Assembly: GCA_014360905.1 (NCBI GenBank)
Contig: JACIWW010000013.1
Coordinates: forward strand, 1 to 64,000
From: Chloroflexota bacterium
GTDB lineage: Bacteria > Chloroflexota > Anaerolineae > UBA2200
Reading direction: 5' to 3'
DNA length: 64,000 bases
Every line of letters starts with the position of its first letter. The first letter of the stretch is position 1. The position numbers and the translations under genes are program-made. Positions 43,568 through 53,181 of the stretch are shown one piece after another. The notes beneath the pieces are model-generated. The model made no database searches and had not been told where the DNA came from. It saw only the letters and a program-made list of their open reading frames with translations.

Positions 43568-43954
43568 TCACTCCCGCTCTTGGGCCGATGCGTCTACTTC
43601 ATTGCTCGGTGGTGTGTTCTGCAACTGCTCCAAGAGGGACTCTACGCGCGCAACATGTTCCCAGGTATCATCCAACATGAAACGCAGTTCCGGCGCAAAG
43701 CGCATTTGAAGACGTTGCGCTAATTCCCGGCGAATGTAACGCGAAGCGTGCTGCAACCCTGCCAGGGCATCGTCGCGCGACTTTTGATCGCCCAGCGCGC
43801 TGACGAATATCGTGGCCAGTTTTAGATCGGCGGTGATCTCAACTTTTGTGACCGTCACGTATGTCAAACGTGGATCCCGCACTCTTTGTTGCAGCAGTTC
43901 GCTGATTTCTTCTTGGATGCGACTGCTGACTCGTTCTTGACGTCGTGTGGGCAT
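43568..43954 (-). CDS. rbfA: Ribosome-binding factor A
   Basis: 128 aa. ERVSSRIQEEISELLQQRVR and DPRLTYVTVTKVEITADLK are the typical start of RbfA, followed by AGLQHASRYIRRELAQRL and the strand ELRFMLDDTWEHVARVESLL. It assists maturation of the 16S rRNA 5' end and 30S assembly. It lies 53 bp after infB. Confidence 0.95.
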   Translation of the reverse strand: MPTRRQERVSSRIQEEISELLQQRVRDPRLTYVTVTKVEITADLKLATIFVSALGDQKSRDDALAGLQHASRYIRRELAQRLQMRFAPELRFMLDDTWEHVARVESLLEQLQNTPPSNEVDASAQERE

Positions 43955-44007
43955 ATCTCACAATGGGAGGCACAGTCCCTGCTTAGGCAAGCGCATGCAT
44001 TGCCTTT

Positions 44008-46257
44008 TCATGCCACTGTGCCTCCTACCTGTTCCTTTCTATAGAATTCTAATATATCGCCTACGGCAAAGTCATCAAAGCCTTCTACCCCTACGCCGCA
44101 TTCCAGGCCTGTGTTGACTTCGCGCACATCTTCCTTGAAGCGACGCAGAGAGGCTACTTGGCCCTCGAAGATGACCTTATCGGCGCGGCGGACGCGGACC
44201 AGGGCATTGCGTGCGGCTATGCCGTCCATAACCTGACACCCAGCTACTTGCTTTTTGTGTCCGATACGAAAGACAGCCCGTACCTCGGCATGGCCGATGG
44301 TCACGTCCTTATAACTGGGCTCGAGCAAGCCCTTCAGAGCACGATCGATATCGTCCACAAGGTGGTAAATGATATTGTAGAGGCGTATATCTACCCCTTC
44401 AGACTCAGCCATGCGGCTGGCAGCGGCATCCACTTGCACGTTGAAGCCAATGACAATGGCTTGCGAAGCAACTGCGAGCATGATATCGGATTCGTTGATG
44501 TTGCCAAGTCCAGTGTGCAATAACTTGACCCTGAGTTTCTCATCGCCGAGTTTCTCCACAGAGTTGACAATAGGCTCGATGGAGCCTTGTACATCTGCCT
44601 TGAGAATCAAGTTGAGTTCTTTCGCTTGTCCAGCCTGTGCTTTGGCAAAGAATTCATCGAGGCTGATCCCGCGCCGTTTCTGCTGTTCAGCCGCTTGCTG
44701 GCGACGCAAGGCTTCAGCAGCGGCAAGAGCTCGCGCTTCGTGTTCATCCTTGACCACTCTAAAGGGCTCTCCCGCAGCGGGCACATCGCTCAGTCCCAAG
44801 ACAACTACTGGCATAGCAGGCGGAGCGCTTTCGATGCGTTGGCCTTTATCATCGAACATGGCGCGGACCTTGCCCGCGAGATCACCAATGACCAAGGAAT
44901 CGCCAAGGTGCAATGTGCCTTCCTGCACCAGCAAAGTGGCTAAAGGTCCTTTGGTTTTGTCCAAGCGCCCCTCGATGACCGTGCCAGAGGCAAGAGCTTC
45001 GGGGTTCGCTTTCAAGTCGGCCATTTCCGCGACCAAGAGGATCATCTCGAGCAATGTCTCCAGTCCGATCTTCTGCTTGGCCGAGACGGGCACGCAAATA
45101 ACATCTCCGCCATAATCCTCCACGAGGAGTCCTATCTCTGAAAGCTGCCTCTTTACTACCTCAGGATTGGCATTGGGCTTATCTATCTTGTTCAGCGCGA
45201 CGATGATGGGTACCTGGGCCGCACGAGCGTGGTTAATGGCCTCGATCGTCTGAGGTTGTACGCCATCGTCAGCAGCAACGACCAGCACCGCAATGTCCGT
45301 CACCATGGCCCCACGGGCGCGCATAGCAGTAAAGGCTTCGTGGCCAGGGGTGTCTAGGAACGTGATCTTTTTCCCTTGCACCTCCACCTGATAAGCGCCA
45401 ATGTGCTGGGTAATTCCACCGACTTCGCTGGCCACAACATTGGTTTGGCGAATCACGTCCAATAGAGAGGTCTTGCCGTGATCGACATGCCCCATGATCG
45501 TCACCACGGGCGGCCGTGGTGCTAATTTGGCCAGTTCTTCGGCAGTATACTCGCGACGTTTGCGTACGGGCTCTTGGGGCAATTCCTCGACCGGCTCTGG
45601 CGGACGCTCCTCCTTGACCTCAAAGCCCAGGTCTGAAGCCACAATTGCGGCTGTGTCGAAATCAATTTCCTGATTGATATTGGCCATCACGCCGCTCTTC
45701 ATTAACTCGCGGATGATCGTGATAGGGCTAGCTTTCAACAACGCGGCCAGGTCACGTACGGTGATAGATAAGGGGAGCGTGACCACATTTGATGTCGGCG
45801 GTGCTTCGGGCTCGGCCACAGCCACAGCTTCGAGAATTTTGGGAGGCTCTGTCTCTGTAGCCTCTGCTGAAACTGCTGCTTTCATAGACGGTTGCGGCAC
45901 AGCAGGCTTTTTCGTTTTTGCAGGAACTCGCTTCGCAGCAGGCTGGGCAGCACCCGGCACCTTGCCTTCTGCGCTACCGCGTGGAGGCGCTTTCGCATGT
46001 CTGGTAGGTTTAACCTTACCAGCCTTAGCGACCTTTACGCGGCCATCTCTCGCAATCTTCGCTCCTTTTTGAGCCTGGCGAGGTCCGGCTTCAGCCGTTT
46101 TGGCTTTGCTGGCATCCGATTCCGCCGCGCCCTTGGCTTTGGGAAGTTGGGCGGGCTTTTCCCGAGCGGTCTTGTCCGCTGGCGGATTAACGTCGGATGC
46201 AGGCTCTTTGGTTTCTGCATCTATTGAACTGGTATGGGTGGTTTTCTGTTTGGGCAT
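44008..46257 (-). CDS. infB: Translation initiation factor IF-2
   Basis: 749 aa. The N-terminal 150 residues are Lys/Ala/Pro-rich and disordered. An IF2_N domain at about 160-210 has [19 protein letters not shown]. The G domain contains [27 protein letters not shown] and [13 protein letters not shown]. Domains II-IV and the C2 fMet-tRNA-binding domain (VGGTVA end) follow. It brings initiator tRNA to the 30S subunit. Confidence 0.97.
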   Translation of the reverse strand: MPKQKTTHTSSIDAETKEPASDVNPPADKTAREKPAQLPKAKGAAESDASKAKTAEAGPRQAQKGAKIARDGRVKVAKAGKVKPTRHAKAPPRGSAEGKVPGAAQPAAKRVPAKTKKPAVPQPSMKAAVSAEATETEPPKILEAVAVAEPEAPPTSNVVTLPLSITVRDLAALLKASPITIIRELMKSGVMANINQEIDFDTAAIVASDLGFEVKEERPPEPVEELPQEPVRKRREYTAEELAKLAPRPPVVTIMGHVDHGKTSLLDVIRQTNVVASEVGGITQHIGAYQVEVQGKKITFLDTPGHEAFTAMRARGAMVTDIAVLVVAADDGVQPQTIEAINHARAAQVPIIVALNKIDKPNANPEVVKRQLSEIGLLVEDYGGDVICVPVSAKQKIGLETLLEMILLVAEMADLKANPEALASGTVIEGRLDKTKGPLATLLVQEGTLHLGDSLVIGDLAGKVRAMFDDKGQRIESAPPAMPVVVLGLSDVPAAGEPFRVVKDEHEARALAAAEALRRQQAAEQQKRRGISLDEFFAKAQAGQAKELNLILKADVQGSIEPIVNSVEKLGDEKLRVKLLHTGLGNINESDIMLAVASQAIVIGFNVQVDAAASRMAESEGVDIRLYNIIYHLVDDIDRALKGLLEPSYKDVTIGHAEVRAVFRIGHKKQVAGCQVMDGIAARNALVRVRRADKVIFEGQVASLRRFKEDVREVNTGLECGVGVEGFDDFAVGDILEFYRKEQVGGTVA

Positions 46258-46615
46258 AACCTACCCCCTTTCCTCTTGTACTATTGTCGTTCGGGCGTGC
46301 ATGGCAATGCGCAGGCCTTTCTAGTCTGCGGGAAAGGAGTTCAGCCTCGGTTGCTTTTTATCAGGCAAAATATGACCTGCAGGGTGAAAACGTACCATCC
46401 CTGCTGGGGGAAAGTGGGGAGAATAAGCGAGGGAAGACTAGAGGAAATGGCGCATAAAGATCAATCGGCCATGAGTACTCCCTCGTCCTTTATCTCACCC
46501 AGGGTACCGTTTCGCCCCTGCATGGATTTCCTGCCAAATGCAGTCTTCATATGCATCTGTACGTTCCTACCATATCAACCGTGCCGGCTGTCCCGTTCTC
46601 CCTTCCTAGAACTCG
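46258..46615 (-). other. Non-coding gap between rnpM and infB (ylxQ position)
   Basis: 358 bp without a convincing reading frame on either strand, in the place where many bacteria encode YlxQ (L7Ae-like). On the minus strand, hairpins are visible: CTGCAT…ATGCAG at about 46519-46544 and GCAGGG…CCCTGC at 46379-46404. An AAGAGGAAAGGGGG purine stretch sits just before the infB ATG. It may be a structured infB leader or an eroded ylxQ; I see no translated L7Ae motif in three frames. Confidence 0.4.
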
Positions 46616-46900
46616 CTATTCTGTGTCGCTACTAGGCAAATTCTGGCTATAGGCCAGAAGCCGCTCTTTGTCTGCAGGGCTCAGCGTTGTCTTCAGTGCA
46701 TAATCCAATCGCTGACGCGAGATAGCACCTTCCCAGCAAGCCTTGTTGCGGCACAGATATGCCCCGCGACCAGCAGCTTTTCCCCTCTCATCTATCTCGA
46801 TGGTTCCCTGAGGGGTACGGACAATACGGATCAGTTCTCGTTTTGGGCGCACCTGTTGACATTGCACACAGGTTCGCAAAGGAATATGTTTGGGTGCCAT
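46616..46900 (-). CDS. rnpM: RnpM/YlxR RNase P modulator
   Basis: 94 aa (DUF448). PLRTCVQCQQVRPKRELIRI is the diagnostic start, with GRGAYLCRNKACWEGAISR following. YlxR binds the RNase P RNA and has been renamed RnpM. It sits between nusA and infB as usual. Confidence 0.93.
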   Translation of the reverse strand: MAPKHIPLRTCVQCQQVRPKRELIRIVRTPQGTIEIDERGKAAGRGAYLCRNKACWEGAISRQRLDYALKTTLSPADKERLLAYSQNLPSSDTE

Positions 46901-46961
46901 GCTTTTCTGTTTCTACCAAGCCGTTTTCCTAGTGCTCGCGACAGTGAAGAGCAAACTCGCC

Positions 46962-48512
46962 TTACCACTCCTCTATTTCATCTTGCCAGTCAACACGGCG
47001 GCTGACCCTGCGTTGTTGTAGACGTCCCTTCTTCTTGGCTTTGCCCTTGTGCCGTTTTCCCTCTTTCGGCTCATACTCCTCTTCTTCATACTCGCTTTCG
47101 GCTTCCCATTTGATGGCAGGTGATTCTTCGGCTTCAGACTCAACCTCCTGCCCAGTGGCCGCTTCTTCTGCCTCGACAGTAGCCTCTGCTGGAGGGGTTG
47201 CTTCCTGTACCAAAGTCGCCTGAGCAGGAATCGTGGCCATTTCTTCACTGGGGGCTGGTTCGGTAGCCAAGGCCCCCTGATCTACACTTGGCTCTGTAGC
47301 AAATAGGGCTCCTTCCGCCTCGCCAATCACCTCGGCAATGCCTTGTTCTTCTTGGGCCAGGCTTAACTCTGCCTGTGCCAGAAGCGCTGCGGCAGCCTCG
47401 CGTTTTGCTGCCAATTCTCGTTCTCTGGCCGCAGCCTCTGCTGCCTCCTTAGCGCGTCGTTCGATCTCCTCCGCTGCTTCCGAAGAACTCTTGATGTCAA
47501 TGCGCCAGTTGGTCAACTTGGCTGCCAGGCGGGCATTTTGCCCCTCTTTGCCGATGGCAAGCGAAAGCTGGCTATCGGGTACAACCACTGTGGCGGTCTT
47601 GGTCTCGCGATCCAACCACACATGCTCCACCTTGGCTGGGCTGAGCGCATTGGCGATGAATTCCGTCTCCTCTGGAGACCAGGCCACGACGTCGATTTTC
47701 TCTCCATTTAGTTCGTTCACAATGTTCTGAATGCGTACGCCCCGCATGCCAACGCAGGAGCCAACCGGGTCAATGCCTGGCTGGGTGGCCGCTACCGCTA
47801 CTTTTGAGCGCGAACCGGGTTCTCGAGCGATGCCTTTGATCTCGACAGTGCCCTGATAGATCTCCGGAACTTCGTTCTCGAGCAAGCGTCGCAGCAATTT
47901 CTGATGGGTGCGTGAAACTTTGATGCGCGGCCCACGGTTTGTCTTCTCTACTTCATAGACATAGGCGCGTAGCCTCTGGTTTGGTGTATATTGCTCGGTT
48001 GGGATCTGCTCGCTTTTGGGCAGAATTGCTTCTGTTCTGCCCAGAGACAGGATGACATTCCCAGCAGCATCAATATTGCGCACTGTGCCGAGCACATCCT
48101 CGCCCAGACGGTCTGACCAATCCGCGTACAAGGTTTCCCGCTCCGCTTCGCGAATGCGCTGCAGAATAACCTGTTTGGCCGTTTGGGCAGCGATGCGCCC
48201 AAAATTCTTGGGCGTCATCTCAATCTGTATGGTACTGCCCAGTTTGGCCATAGCATCAATCTGCCGTGCCTCCTGCAGTGTGATTTGAGTGCGTGGGTCC
48301 TTCACCTTTTCCACGATTTCCTTCGCGGCGAAGACGCGTGCTTTCCCTGTATTCGGATCGATCTTGACATCAATGTTTTGTGCAGGCCCAAAGTTGCGTT
48401 TGTAGGCAAGGACAAGCGCCTGCTCAATGGCTTCTAGGACCACCTCTTTGGGCAGGTGCCGCTCTGCACATACTTGAGTTATTGCAATGAGAAAATCGTT
48501 CTTCAAAACCAA
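46962..48512 (-). CDS. nusA: Transcription termination/antitermination factor NusA
   Basis: 516 aa. Residues 1-130 form the NusA N-terminal RNA-polymerase-binding domain. The S1 domain ([20 protein letters not shown]) and two KH domains ([37 protein letters not shown]) follow. The last 150 residues are a Glu/Ala-rich linker and a basic tail ([15 protein letters not shown]) instead of the E. coli AR repeats. A promoter and a hairpin at 48576-48600 lie upstream. rimP, often first in this operon, is absent. Confidence 0.97.
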   Translation of the reverse strand: MVLKNDFLIAITQVCAERHLPKEVVLEAIEQALVLAYKRNFGPAQNIDVKIDPNTGKARVFAAKEIVEKVKDPRTQITLQEARQIDAMAKLGSTIQIEMTPKNFGRIAAQTAKQVILQRIREAERETLYADWSDRLGEDVLGTVRNIDAAGNVILSLGRTEAILPKSEQIPTEQYTPNQRLRAYVYEVEKTNRGPRIKVSRTHQKLLRRLLENEVPEIYQGTVEIKGIAREPGSRSKVAVAATQPGIDPVGSCVGMRGVRIQNIVNELNGEKIDVVAWSPEETEFIANALSPAKVEHVWLDRETKTATVVVPDSQLSLAIGKEGQNARLAAKLTNWRIDIKSSSEAAEEIERRAKEAAEAAARERELAAKREAAAALLAQAELSLAQEEQGIAEVIGEAEGALFATEPSVDQGALATEPAPSEEMATIPAQATLVQEATPPAEATVEAEEAATGQEVESEAEESPAIKWEAESEYEEEEYEPKEGKRHKGKAKKKGRLQQRRVSRRVDWQDEIEEW

Positions 48513-48575
48513 AAACCTCCCGCGAGCAATGCCCGAAAACTCGAACTAGTCCGCTTAACAGACAGCATGTAAGAA

Positions 48576-48600
48576 GAAAAGTGGGGACAACCCACTTTTC
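48576..48600 (-). promoter_or_regulatory. Attenuator-like hairpin in the nusA leader
   Basis: On the minus strand, GAAAAGTGGG pairs with CCCACTTTTC (10 bp, 5-nt loop), followed by TTCTTCTTAC. It sits between the promoter (48652-48624) and the nusA start codon (48512). It may give weak, NusA-sensitive termination; the tail is only moderately T-rich. Confidence 0.55.
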
Positions 48601-48623
48601 AGCGGTGCTTTTTACAGTCTTAC

Positions 48624-48652
48624 ATTATAACAATAATATTCATTTTGTGCAA
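48624..48652 (-). promoter_or_regulatory. Promoter of the nusA operon
   Basis: Minus-strand TTGCAC (48652-48647), a 17-bp spacer, and TATAAT (48629-48624). Confidence 0.78.
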
Positions 48653-48750
48653 ATACAGGGTAGTGCAATAGGTCTTTGCGCGAAGAATCTTTCCTGCGCA
48701 TCATGGTAAGCGTTTCCTGATTGACGCAACCCACCAATCAAAGCCTGCCA

Positions 48751-50478
48751 CTAACGCAGAGGGAGCGCATCAATCCCTGAGGTCAGGCTAGCCAGCAGGG
48801 CATCCAATTCAGCCAAGGGCACTAGGCGGGAGGCGCTTTCGCTACGTGCCTTGAGTTCTACGCTCTCTTGAGCCAGTGTTTTACGACTCACAGTAATACG
48901 CCAGGGGATGCCAATCAGGTCAGCGTCGTTGAACTTGACCCCGGCGCTCTCGTCTCGGTCATCGTAGAGCACCTCGTAGCCGGCTTCTAGCAGATGACGG
49001 TACAGTTGTTCTGCAGCAGAATGGACCTCTGGCTGGGTCGCACCTAGAGATAACAAGTGGAACAGATAAGGGGCGACGGAAGCGGGCCAAATGATGCCGT
49101 GGTCATCGTGGTTTTCCTCAATAATTGCAGCCATCAATCTCCCCGTACCAATCCCGTACGAGCCCATGACGATAGGACGTTGTTGTCCATCTTTGGCCAG
49201 GTAGGTTGCACCTAGTGCTTCGCTGTAGCGAGTGCCCAGCTTGAAAAGGTGTCCTAACTCGATTCCCTGCATCGCTTGCAAGGCGCTGCCGCACTGTGGG
49301 CATTGGTCTCCTGCCTGGGCCATGGCGATGTCCGTGATGGTGCTAACAGCAAAGTCGCGCGGGTAGTTCACATTCTTCAGATGATACCCTTCCTTATTCG
49401 CACCGGCGACAAAATTGTTGCCTAGGGTAATCGAATCATCAGCAATGACGCGAAACCCCGCCAGTCCGACAGGCGAGGCGTAACCTGGAACAAGTCCAGC
49501 GGCCTGCAATTCCGCTTCAGTGGAAGGATGCAACTCGGCGCCCGCTAAGGCATTGGCGAGCTTGACTACGTTCACTTGCAGGTCGCCACGGATAAGGGCA
49601 AGCACGATTTCGCCGCGCTCTGTAGTGTAGAACAGTGCCTTGAGCGTCTGCTGAGTGGGCACACCAACAAAGGCTGCCACATCGGCAATTGTCTTGCAAC
49701 CCGGTGTGGCGATTTCCTCGATAGGGCGTTCCACTTCTGAGATACCAACGGGCTTGGCAAAAGTTGCTTTCTCTACGTTGGCGGCATACCCACAATGGGC
49801 ACAACGGATCAGGGTATCTTCGCCTGAGGCACAGGGCACCATGAATTCATGGGATTCGGGGCCGCCCATCACTCCCGTATCTGCAACAATAGGGATGGCT
49901 CGCACTCCGCAGCGGCGGAATATGTTGACATAAGCCTGATACATCCGTGGGTAGAACTCATCCAGGCTGTTCCGGTCCGGATGGCAACTGTATGCGTCCT
50001 TCATGGTGAACTCTCGAGCGCGGATCAGACCTCCACGTGCCCGCGGCTCGTCGCGGAATTTGGTCTGAATGTGGTAAATTATGAAGGGAAGCTGGCGGTA
50101 GGAAACGATTTCCCGCCGCAGCAAGTCTGCCACAACTTCCTCGTGAGTCATGGCCAGCACCAGATCGTGGTTGGCGCGGTCGCGGAAGCGTACCAGAGCG
50201 GGCCCTGGTGCTGGCGCATCATAGCGCCCTGTGGCGCGCCAGATTTCGGCCGGGTTGACCACGGGCATGTGCACTTCTTGCCCGCCAATGGCATCCATCT
50301 CTTCGCGCATGATGCGTTCGATCTTGCGCAGCACACGCCAGCCAAGTGGCAGGTAACTGTAGATGCCGGCTGCCAAGGGGCGGATCAGCCCTGCTCGCAA
50401 CGAGAGTTGGTGGCTGATGCATTCCGCCTCGGCAGGAACCTCGCGCAGCGTTCGCCCAAATAATTGTGACAGGCGCAT
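48751..50478 (-). CDS. proS: Prolyl-tRNA synthetase, bacterial type with editing insertion
   Basis: 575 aa from the ATG at 50478 (AGGAGG upstream; longer upstream frames are not translated plausibly). Class II motifs: motif 2 in TKFRDEPRARGGLIRAREFT and motif 3 in GSYGIGTGRLMAAIIEE. The YbaK-type editing insertion lies at about 220-370 (FVGVPTQQTLKALFY, FVAGANKEGYHL). It charges tRNA-Pro and clears mischarged Ala. A TATAAT at 50514-50509 (minus) may be its -10 box. Confidence 0.96.
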   Translation of the reverse strand: MRLSQLFGRTLREVPAEAECISHQLSLRAGLIRPLAAGIYSYLPLGWRVLRKIERIMREEMDAIGGQEVHMPVVNPAEIWRATGRYDAPAPGPALVRFRDRANHDLVLAMTHEEVVADLLRREIVSYRQLPFIIYHIQTKFRDEPRARGGLIRAREFTMKDAYSCHPDRNSLDEFYPRMYQAYVNIFRRCGVRAIPIVADTGVMGGPESHEFMVPCASGEDTLIRCAHCGYAANVEKATFAKPVGISEVERPIEEIATPGCKTIADVAAFVGVPTQQTLKALFYTTERGEIVLALIRGDLQVNVVKLANALAGAELHPSTEAELQAAGLVPGYASPVGLAGFRVIADDSITLGNNFVAGANKEGYHLKNVNYPRDFAVSTITDIAMAQAGDQCPQCGSALQAMQGIELGHLFKLGTRYSEALGATYLAKDGQQRPIVMGSYGIGTGRLMAAIIEENHDDHGIIWPASVAPYLFHLLSLGATQPEVHSAAEQLYRHLLEAGYEVLYDDRDESAGVKFNDADLIGIPWRITVSRKTLAQESVELKARSESASRLVPLAELDALLASLTSGIDALPLR

Positions 50479-50539
50479 ATTCTCTAACCTCCTGTTTCCT
50501 TGAGCGATATTATACTGCATGGGAGTGCGTATCCACCAT

Positions 50540-50568
50540 TTGCATCGTTCACTCGTGTACTGTATAAT
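50540..50568 (+). promoter_or_regulatory. Promoter of the small membrane protein gene
   Basis: TTGCAT (50540-50545), a 17-bp spacer, and TATAAT (50563-50568), divergent from proS. Confidence 0.75.
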
Positions 50569-50615
50569 AGCAGTCAAGAATCTGTCCATAGACACAATCC
50601 CAGAGGAGGTGAGCC

Positions 50616-51077
50616 ATGTCCTACGAGGAAATGGAAGGCGGACCGCAGTGGGAGGGCCGCCGTGAACGCAGGTACGATGAGAAGGAAGAAAAAGAGGAAG
50701 AGAAGCGCGAAGAAAAGGAAGAGAAGGGACAGGGATGGGGGCGAGACCCAATTAGTGGCGTTCTCTGGGCTTTGTTCTTGATCGTTGTTGGAGTGATCCT
50801 CCTGGCTGAATCGCAGGGATTCATCACCTGGGAGCAGTTTGGCGGGGTGTGGAATCTCGTTTTCCTTGTCGCGGGGTTGATGCTCCTGCTAAAAGCGGTC
50901 GTTCGGCTATTGATTCCTGCTTATCGCCGTCCGGTCTTGGGCACGCTGATAGGCGGTATTGTCTTGACCGCAATTGGGTTAGGGGGCATAACCGGTTTTA
51001 ACCTGACTTTGCCGATTATCCTGATTGGAATCGGACTGGCTATCCTCCTTGGTGGTTTGTTGAGAGGTCGCTGGTAA
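50616..51077 (+). CDS. Small membrane protein with a Glu/Lys/Arg-rich N-terminus
   Basis: 153 aa. Residues 1-45 are highly charged (EKEEKEEEKREEKEEKGQG) and probably form a single charged helix or disordered tail. Four hydrophobic segments follow, two before and two after residue 105, with Trp-containing GFITWEQFGGVWNLVF and a GLGLAILLGG-type end, resembling the DUF5668/LiaF-like membrane domain. Function is unknown. AGAGGAGG is nine bases upstream of the ATG. Confidence 0.75.
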   Translation: MSYEEMEGGPQWEGRRERRYDEKEEKEEEKREEKEEKGQGWGRDPISGVLWALFLIVVGVILLAESQGFITWEQFGGVWNLVFLVAGLMLLLKAVVRLLIPAYRRPVLGTLIGGIVLTAIGLGGITGFNLTLPIILIGIGLAILLGGLLRGRW

Positions 51078-51166
51078 TCCAGGGGCTTGTTCAGTTCGTA
51101 GAGACGAAACGCCGCACAGTGCAGGTGTGGATTGGCGGTCGTCTGCACCTGGCGAAAAGCCCTTGC

Positions 51167-52315
51167 TCATGGTGGACCCAGGTCCAGGCTCATGATCTGA
51201 TTCCAGAAGTAGCGCAACCGGGTGAGTGGCTCGTCGCGGCCAATGCAGCGGAAGTACGGTGCATCGAAAGCGAGAATGAGATCGCCAATCCTATAGCGCG
51301 GCAGGATGGGCGTGGAGACTACGAGGCTGCCCGTTTCGCCGGGATGCATCTCGTGGAGCATGATCAGCCCGCGCTTGGTCTCGACCTCAAAGAGGAACAG
51401 ATCGTAATTGGGGACCCATGCGCGGCGTTCGTCGCGTTGTTGCCCAAACATGCCCTCTGTCGCTCCATAGATCTCCAGAATGGCTGCTGGGCCATACATT
51501 GCCCGCAGTGCAGGCGCGTAGCGGGTGTTGATGCCTGGCACGCTGCCTAGAGTCATGACTTGTACGCGCCACAAATCCTTCGGATAGACCTTGTGCGCTT
51601 TGCGTAGATAGCGTCCAAAGGTGATCGCCGTCGGTGCTACACCACCCACGACGGTTACGTTTTCATCCTTACAACGCTCATAAGCCAACTCGAAGCGCCG
51701 CTCCCAATCGCGAATGGTTTTCCCACCTCCCAGTGCATCAATCTCGTCCTGAGTGGGGAGGGAGCGCAGCGGCGTGCTCTGGGAAACATGCTTGACATAA
51801 ATTCCTGAACTATAACCATATTCGACTTCGCGATCCCCCATGCGCACCTTTCCGACCACGGAGGGAAAATTGAGGTTGAGGTTTACACCTCGAAAGATGT
51901 CCAGTTGCTTCGTGAGCAACACATAGTTGATGAGAGCGCGGCCAGCACTAACGCGCATCTTCAAATCAGTGCGAGTCATGGGGATGAACTTGGATTCGCC
52001 CTTTGTTGTCCCGCGCGTGATGGCCCAGCCGACTGGAGGCTCGTAGAGCAATAGGTCAGTTTCGCCGGCCATGGTACGCTCAATCAAAGGCTTGATATCC
52101 TCATAGGTGACAATGGGGAAGGCTTTGCGGTATTCCTCAAGGGTGGTGACCATGCTGGCCTGGTGCTGTTGGCCATAGCCCGTGCGTGCATAGCCTTGCA
52201 GCAGGCGCTGCAATACCGCTTGTTGCGCGGCGCCAGGATCAGCCAGAGCCTGATACCAGGGCTGCACAAACCCCCTCAGCATCTCCTCCATGCCAGGCAA
52301 TATAGTTGTTTGCAT
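51167..52315 (-). CDS. GH3-like acyl-adenylate/amide synthetase family protein
   Basis: 382 aa. It resembles bacterial GH3-auxin-responsive-promoter family members: YARTGYGQQHQ, the FPIVTYEDIKPLIERTMAG segment, ITRGTTKGESKFIPMT (P-loop-like TSGTTxG of the adenylate-forming superfamily), and LEIYGATEGMFGQQ. It is shorter than plant GH3 (about 600 aa); the C-terminal mobile domain seems reduced. Its acyl and amine substrates are unknown. Confidence 0.75.
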   Translation of the reverse strand: MQTTILPGMEEMLRGFVQPWYQALADPGAAQQAVLQRLLQGYARTGYGQQHQASMVTTLEEYRKAFPIVTYEDIKPLIERTMAGETDLLLYEPPVGWAITRGTTKGESKFIPMTRTDLKMRVSAGRALINYVLLTKQLDIFRGVNLNLNFPSVVGKVRMGDREVEYGYSSGIYVKHVSQSTPLRSLPTQDEIDALGGGKTIRDWERRFELAYERCKDENVTVVGGVAPTAITFGRYLRKAHKVYPKDLWRVQVMTLGSVPGINTRYAPALRAMYGPAAILEIYGATEGMFGQQRDERRAWVPNYDLFLFEVETKRGLIMLHEMHPGETGSLVVSTPILPRYRIGDLILAFDAPYFRCIGRDEPLTRLRYFWNQIMSLDLGPP

Positions 52316-52365
52316 GTGTCCCCTCCTTTTCGTAGTGCCTCAGGTGTTTTTGTCCAGACAACTTT

Positions 52366-53181
52366 TTAACGCTTGTGCACCAAGAAGGCCAATTCCGTGG
52401 CGAATGCAAATCTCTGCACTGACCAAGGTCTGCCTGCTATTAATTCCCAGAACCTTTCCTCATAATTCTGCACCATTCCCTTTTCCCTTCCGCCAAGGCT
52501 GCGCACTGGGAATGAGATCAGCAGGTAATTGGACTGTACTGCATCCAGAAGCCTCACACTGGCCGATTTGTCCAGTTGTTCCAGACAAGGCAGGCTTTTT
52601 AAGATGAGGGCGAGATCAGCTTGCTCCACAGGGGGAGAATGGGCGATGTCGCAGGCATATGCTTGACCCCGCACTCCTATAATCACCAGGAACTCGTTCA
52701 GAAAAGCCGCGAGGTCCGTGTACATGTCATAGGCATAGTATTGGATGTCCTCGCTAAAGTCCATCCATGGTATTGCCAGTGGATTGAGCCCACAGGCAAT
52801 ATCGAGCACAACACGGATAGGAGGGAGGCCAGAGAGAGTACGCGCATAGAACTCATCGAGGATGCTCAGGCGCTCTCTGGTGGAGGAGTGATGCCCCATG
52901 ATGTTCGTGCATACGCGGCGCAAAGCGGCGCCGTCCGCCCTTTCCGCTGCCTCTTTCAGTTCATCCAGCCAGCGTACATAGCGAGTGCCGGCGTCAAAGT
53001 ACGCTCCACCAACCTGATGCAGCTTGTTCTTGGTGGCTTTCAATGCTTCCTTCCAGTTTCGCCGCATCACCAGTTCTCGTGAGGCGATGTTGCGAATCAC
53101 GTCTGGGCACACATTGCGGTATTTGGGACTGAGCAGGACAGCCTGCACAACGCTGTCCAGCGCATTCGCATCGTGTCTCAT
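52366..53181 (-). CDS. 16S rRNA (guanine-1405-N7)-like methyltransferase (FmrO/Rmt family)
   Basis: 271 aa. The aminoglycoside-resistance family signature is complete: HHSSTRERLSILDEFY at 97-112 and DIACGLNPLAIPWMD at 127-141, then the YYAYDMYTDLAAFLNEF stretch with the acidic SAM-ribose residue, and ALILKSLPCLEQ. Members methylate G1405 and give high-level resistance to 4,6-disubstituted aminoglycosides. Length and all motifs are normal, so it is likely active, but activity is not shown by sequence. It is translationally coupled to a TGT-like gene (ATGA overlap 53178-53181). Confidence 0.9.
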   Translation of the reverse strand: MRHDANALDSVVQAVLLSPKYRNVCPDVIRNIASRELVMRRNWKEALKATKNKLHQVGGAYFDAGTRYVRWLDELKEAAERADGAALRRVCTNIMGHHSSTRERLSILDEFYARTLSGLPPIRVVLDIACGLNPLAIPWMDFSEDIQYYAYDMYTDLAAFLNEFLVIIGVRGQAYACDIAHSPPVEQADLALILKSLPCLEQLDKSASVRLLDAVQSNYLLISFPVRSLGGREKGMVQNYEERFWELIAGRPWSVQRFAFATELAFLVHKR

